43,205 bases of DNA, taken from positions 1 through 43,205 of the forward strand of contig JAFZIA010000094.1 of NCBI GenBank assembly GCA_017554605.1, written 5' to 3'. Positions 42,202 through 43,205 of the stretch are shown in pieces. This DNA is from Bacteroidaceae bacterium. Lineage in GTDB: Bacteria; Bacteroidota; Bacteroidia; Bacteroidales; Bacteroidaceae. Numbering within the stretch: position 1 is the stretch's first letter; each line of letters opens with the position of its first letter. A program made the position numbers and the translations under genes. Below the pieces are notes generated by a model. That model made no database searches and was not told the DNA's origin. It saw only the letters and a list, made by a program, of their open reading frames with translations.

Positions 42202-42960
42202 TTACTCGAACCAGGGCTCGTCAATCTCAACCTGCGACGCTGCGTCTTTTTCGTCGCCGCTGCCAATCACAAGCACCACTGTCGAACCAACAGGAATCTG
42301 CATTCCGTTGCGCAGGGTATCCTTACCGCGCAAAAGCGAATATACCCAATCCTTCTCGCCCGGTACAAGCACATTCTCGCCCAGTTTGAAGCCCGACGCA
42401 CGCAAACGTGCCTGAGCCTCGCGCAAGGAGCTGTTGTCAACTACGGGAGGAATTATCTGCATAGGTTCGTGGGCCGAGCTCATCGTGAGTTCTATCTTGC
42501 GCCCCTCCTTCACTCTTGCCGCAGGGGCGGGACGCTGCTCGAGCACCTCATTCTCCTTGGCGCCCTTTACATATTTGTGGTCGACAATCTCAAAGTCGAG
42601 TTTTTCGCTGCGCAGAATGGATACTGCCTCGCTCAACTGCTTGCCCGAAACATCGGGCACCTCTATAGTCTTGCCGTGGAGAGTGTATGAATCGAGCCAG
42701 GAGAGCACAATGAAAAGTACAGCAACAAGCACCATCAGCATTGCCAAGAGATTGATGGTTATTACTTTTATATTCTTTTTCCTCCGAGCCTTATTTACCT
42801 TTTTCGCGGCAGCATTGCTTTTCTTTTCTTTTTTTTGCGCAGGTGCTTTATCGGCTTTTTTCTCGGGAGCTTCTTCCTCCTTTTGCCCCATAGCTCTTTC
42901 CACCAGTCCTGTTATTTCTTTCTTATTGTCGTTCTTTGGTCCTTTGCTTGTCTCTTCCAT
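42202..42960 (-). CDS. Membrane protein with two PASTA domains
   Basis: 252 aa. Residues 1-70 are a highly charged, Lys/Glu-rich cytoplasmic tail; one membrane helix follows (~74-96, VITINLLAMLMVLVAVLFIV); then two PASTA domains: IEVPDVSGKQLSEAVSILRS with EVLEQRPAPAARVKEG, and PPVVDNSSLREAQARLRASG. PASTA domains bind peptidoglycan or beta-lactams in Ser/Thr kinases and penicillin-binding proteins; here there is no kinase domain. It faces the RluD gene on the same strand, with 64 bases between them. Confidence 0.9.
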   Translation of the reverse strand: MEETSKGPKNDNKKEITGLVERAMGQKEEEAPEKKADKAPAQKKEKKSNAAAKKVNKARRKKNIKVITINLLAMLMVLVAVLFIVLSWLDSYTLHGKTIEVPDVSGKQLSEAVSILRSEKLDFEIVDHKYVKGAKENEVLEQRPAPAARVKEGRKIELTMSSAHEPMQIIPPVVDNSSLREAQARLRASGFKLGENVLVPGEKDWVYSLLRGKDTLRNGMQIPVGSTVVLVIGSGDEKDAASQVEIDEPWFE

Positions 42961-43020
42961 AATAAAATCCGGATATTCTGTTGTTCACAAGGGGCACATT
43001 GTGCCCTCCCAATCAATGTG

Positions 43021-43052
43021 CGAAGATACAAAAAAAAGGAAGCCGATGCAAC
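43021..43052 (-). promoter_or_regulatory. Promoter of the PASTA protein gene
   Basis: Minus-strand GTTG (43052-43049), a 20-base spacer and TATCTTCG (43028-43021) fit the Bacteroidetes consensus with one mismatch in each box. Transcription would begin near 43014, ~55 bases before the ATG at 42960. Confidence 0.55.
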
Positions 43053-43063
43053 CTTACTCTGCA

Positions 43064-43096
43064 TTTTAGAAGCTGTTTAAATTTCTAAAAAAAGTT
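43064..43096 (-). repeat. Dispersed intergenic repeat, copy 2
   Basis: On the minus strand it reads AACTTTTTTTAGAAATTTAA and ACAGCTTCTAAAA, similar to copy 1 at 3492-3524. The two share a core of AAACAGCTT. It lies upstream of the PASTA gene promoter. Confidence 0.5.
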
Positions 43097-43205
43097 ATTA
43101 TTATATTGGAAGCCGTTATTTCGTTGTTTTTTATGTTCAAAACTGCCCGTTTTCTTCTTTCTCTCGGTTACGTAGCCCGCTACGCGCCCTCGAAAAATAA
43201 TAAAA
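43097..43205. other. Right-edge intergenic element with a palindrome
   Basis: No complete gene. CGTAG (43171-43175) and CTACG (43180-43184) form a short inverted repeat around CCCG. A plus-strand frame of 24 codons from the ATG at 43133 (MFKTARFLLSLGYVARYAPS) is open to the window end, but the edge prevents a decision. The sequence may be a repeated intergenic element. Confidence 0.35.

Noticed and set aside
43133-43205. A gene starting at 43133
   Set aside because: Only 24 codons are visible before the window ends, and the stretch looks like a repeat, so it was not called as a gene.

Overview
The window is chromosomal DNA from a member of the order Bacteroidales (Bacteroides/Prevotella/Muribaculaceae-like). 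The clues are promoter-like boxes of the Bacteroidetes type (TAnnTTTG near -7, TTTG near -33), DUF4837, DUF4252 and DUF4476 family proteins, a BspA-like leucine-rich-repeat surface protein, a large SLBB export protein of the Bacteroides type, PPi-dependent phosphofructokinase, and a Bacteroidetes-type L34. I cannot name the genus from the sequence alone. No tRNA, rRNA, CRISPR array or transposase was recognised.

Layout. (a) 1-2770: a minus-strand three-gene operon with a tyrosine-phosphatase-like protein, a Nudix regulator of the NrtR type, and a two-domain ADP-ribosylglycohydrolase fusion that runs off the left edge. A palindrome overlaps its promoter. This looks like a self-regulated NAD/ADP-ribose salvage or signalling unit. 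(b) 2770-3520: a gene-poor stretch with small gene remnants and a bidirectional terminator. (c) 3524-13014: a compact minus-strand exopolysaccharide operon (initiating sugar transferase, Wza-like SLBB porin, flippase, acyltransferase, Wzz, EpsG/Wzy-like polymerase, two GT2 transferases), led by a ~200-nt leader that holds an intrinsic terminator. (d) 13236-16951: a translationally coupled pair, a GT2-DUF4922 fusion and a SpoIID/LytB protein.

(e) 17189-27540: a long plus-strand run. It opens with rlmN, a DUF4837 lipoprotein and pdxA. A tightly overlapping four-gene set follows (nucleotidyltransferase, ATP-grasp, CDP-alcohol phosphatidyltransferase, HAD phosphatase) that looks like an uncharacterised lipid head-group or polyol-phosphate pathway. 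Then comes an ECF sigma/anti-sigma-like pair with four secreted proteins, ended by a strong terminator. (f) 27632-31110: an OmpA-like secreted protein, ilvA, ridA and rpmH. (g) 31260-34980: an AT-rich insertion-like island with a structured three-hairpin RNA candidate, two small unknown reading frames, and a BspA-like protein whose frame is fused to the second of them. (h) 35105-43205: a large amidase/golvesin-like secreted protein, a small conserved protein, pfp, a GH25 lysozyme, an RluD-type pseudouridine synthase and a PASTA membrane protein, ending in an unusual intergenic repeat at the right edge.

The best candidates for something undescribed are the Nudix-regulated ADP-ribose operon, the four-gene lipid head-group cassette, the ECF sigma-controlled secreted protein set, and the structured RNA upstream of the BspA island.
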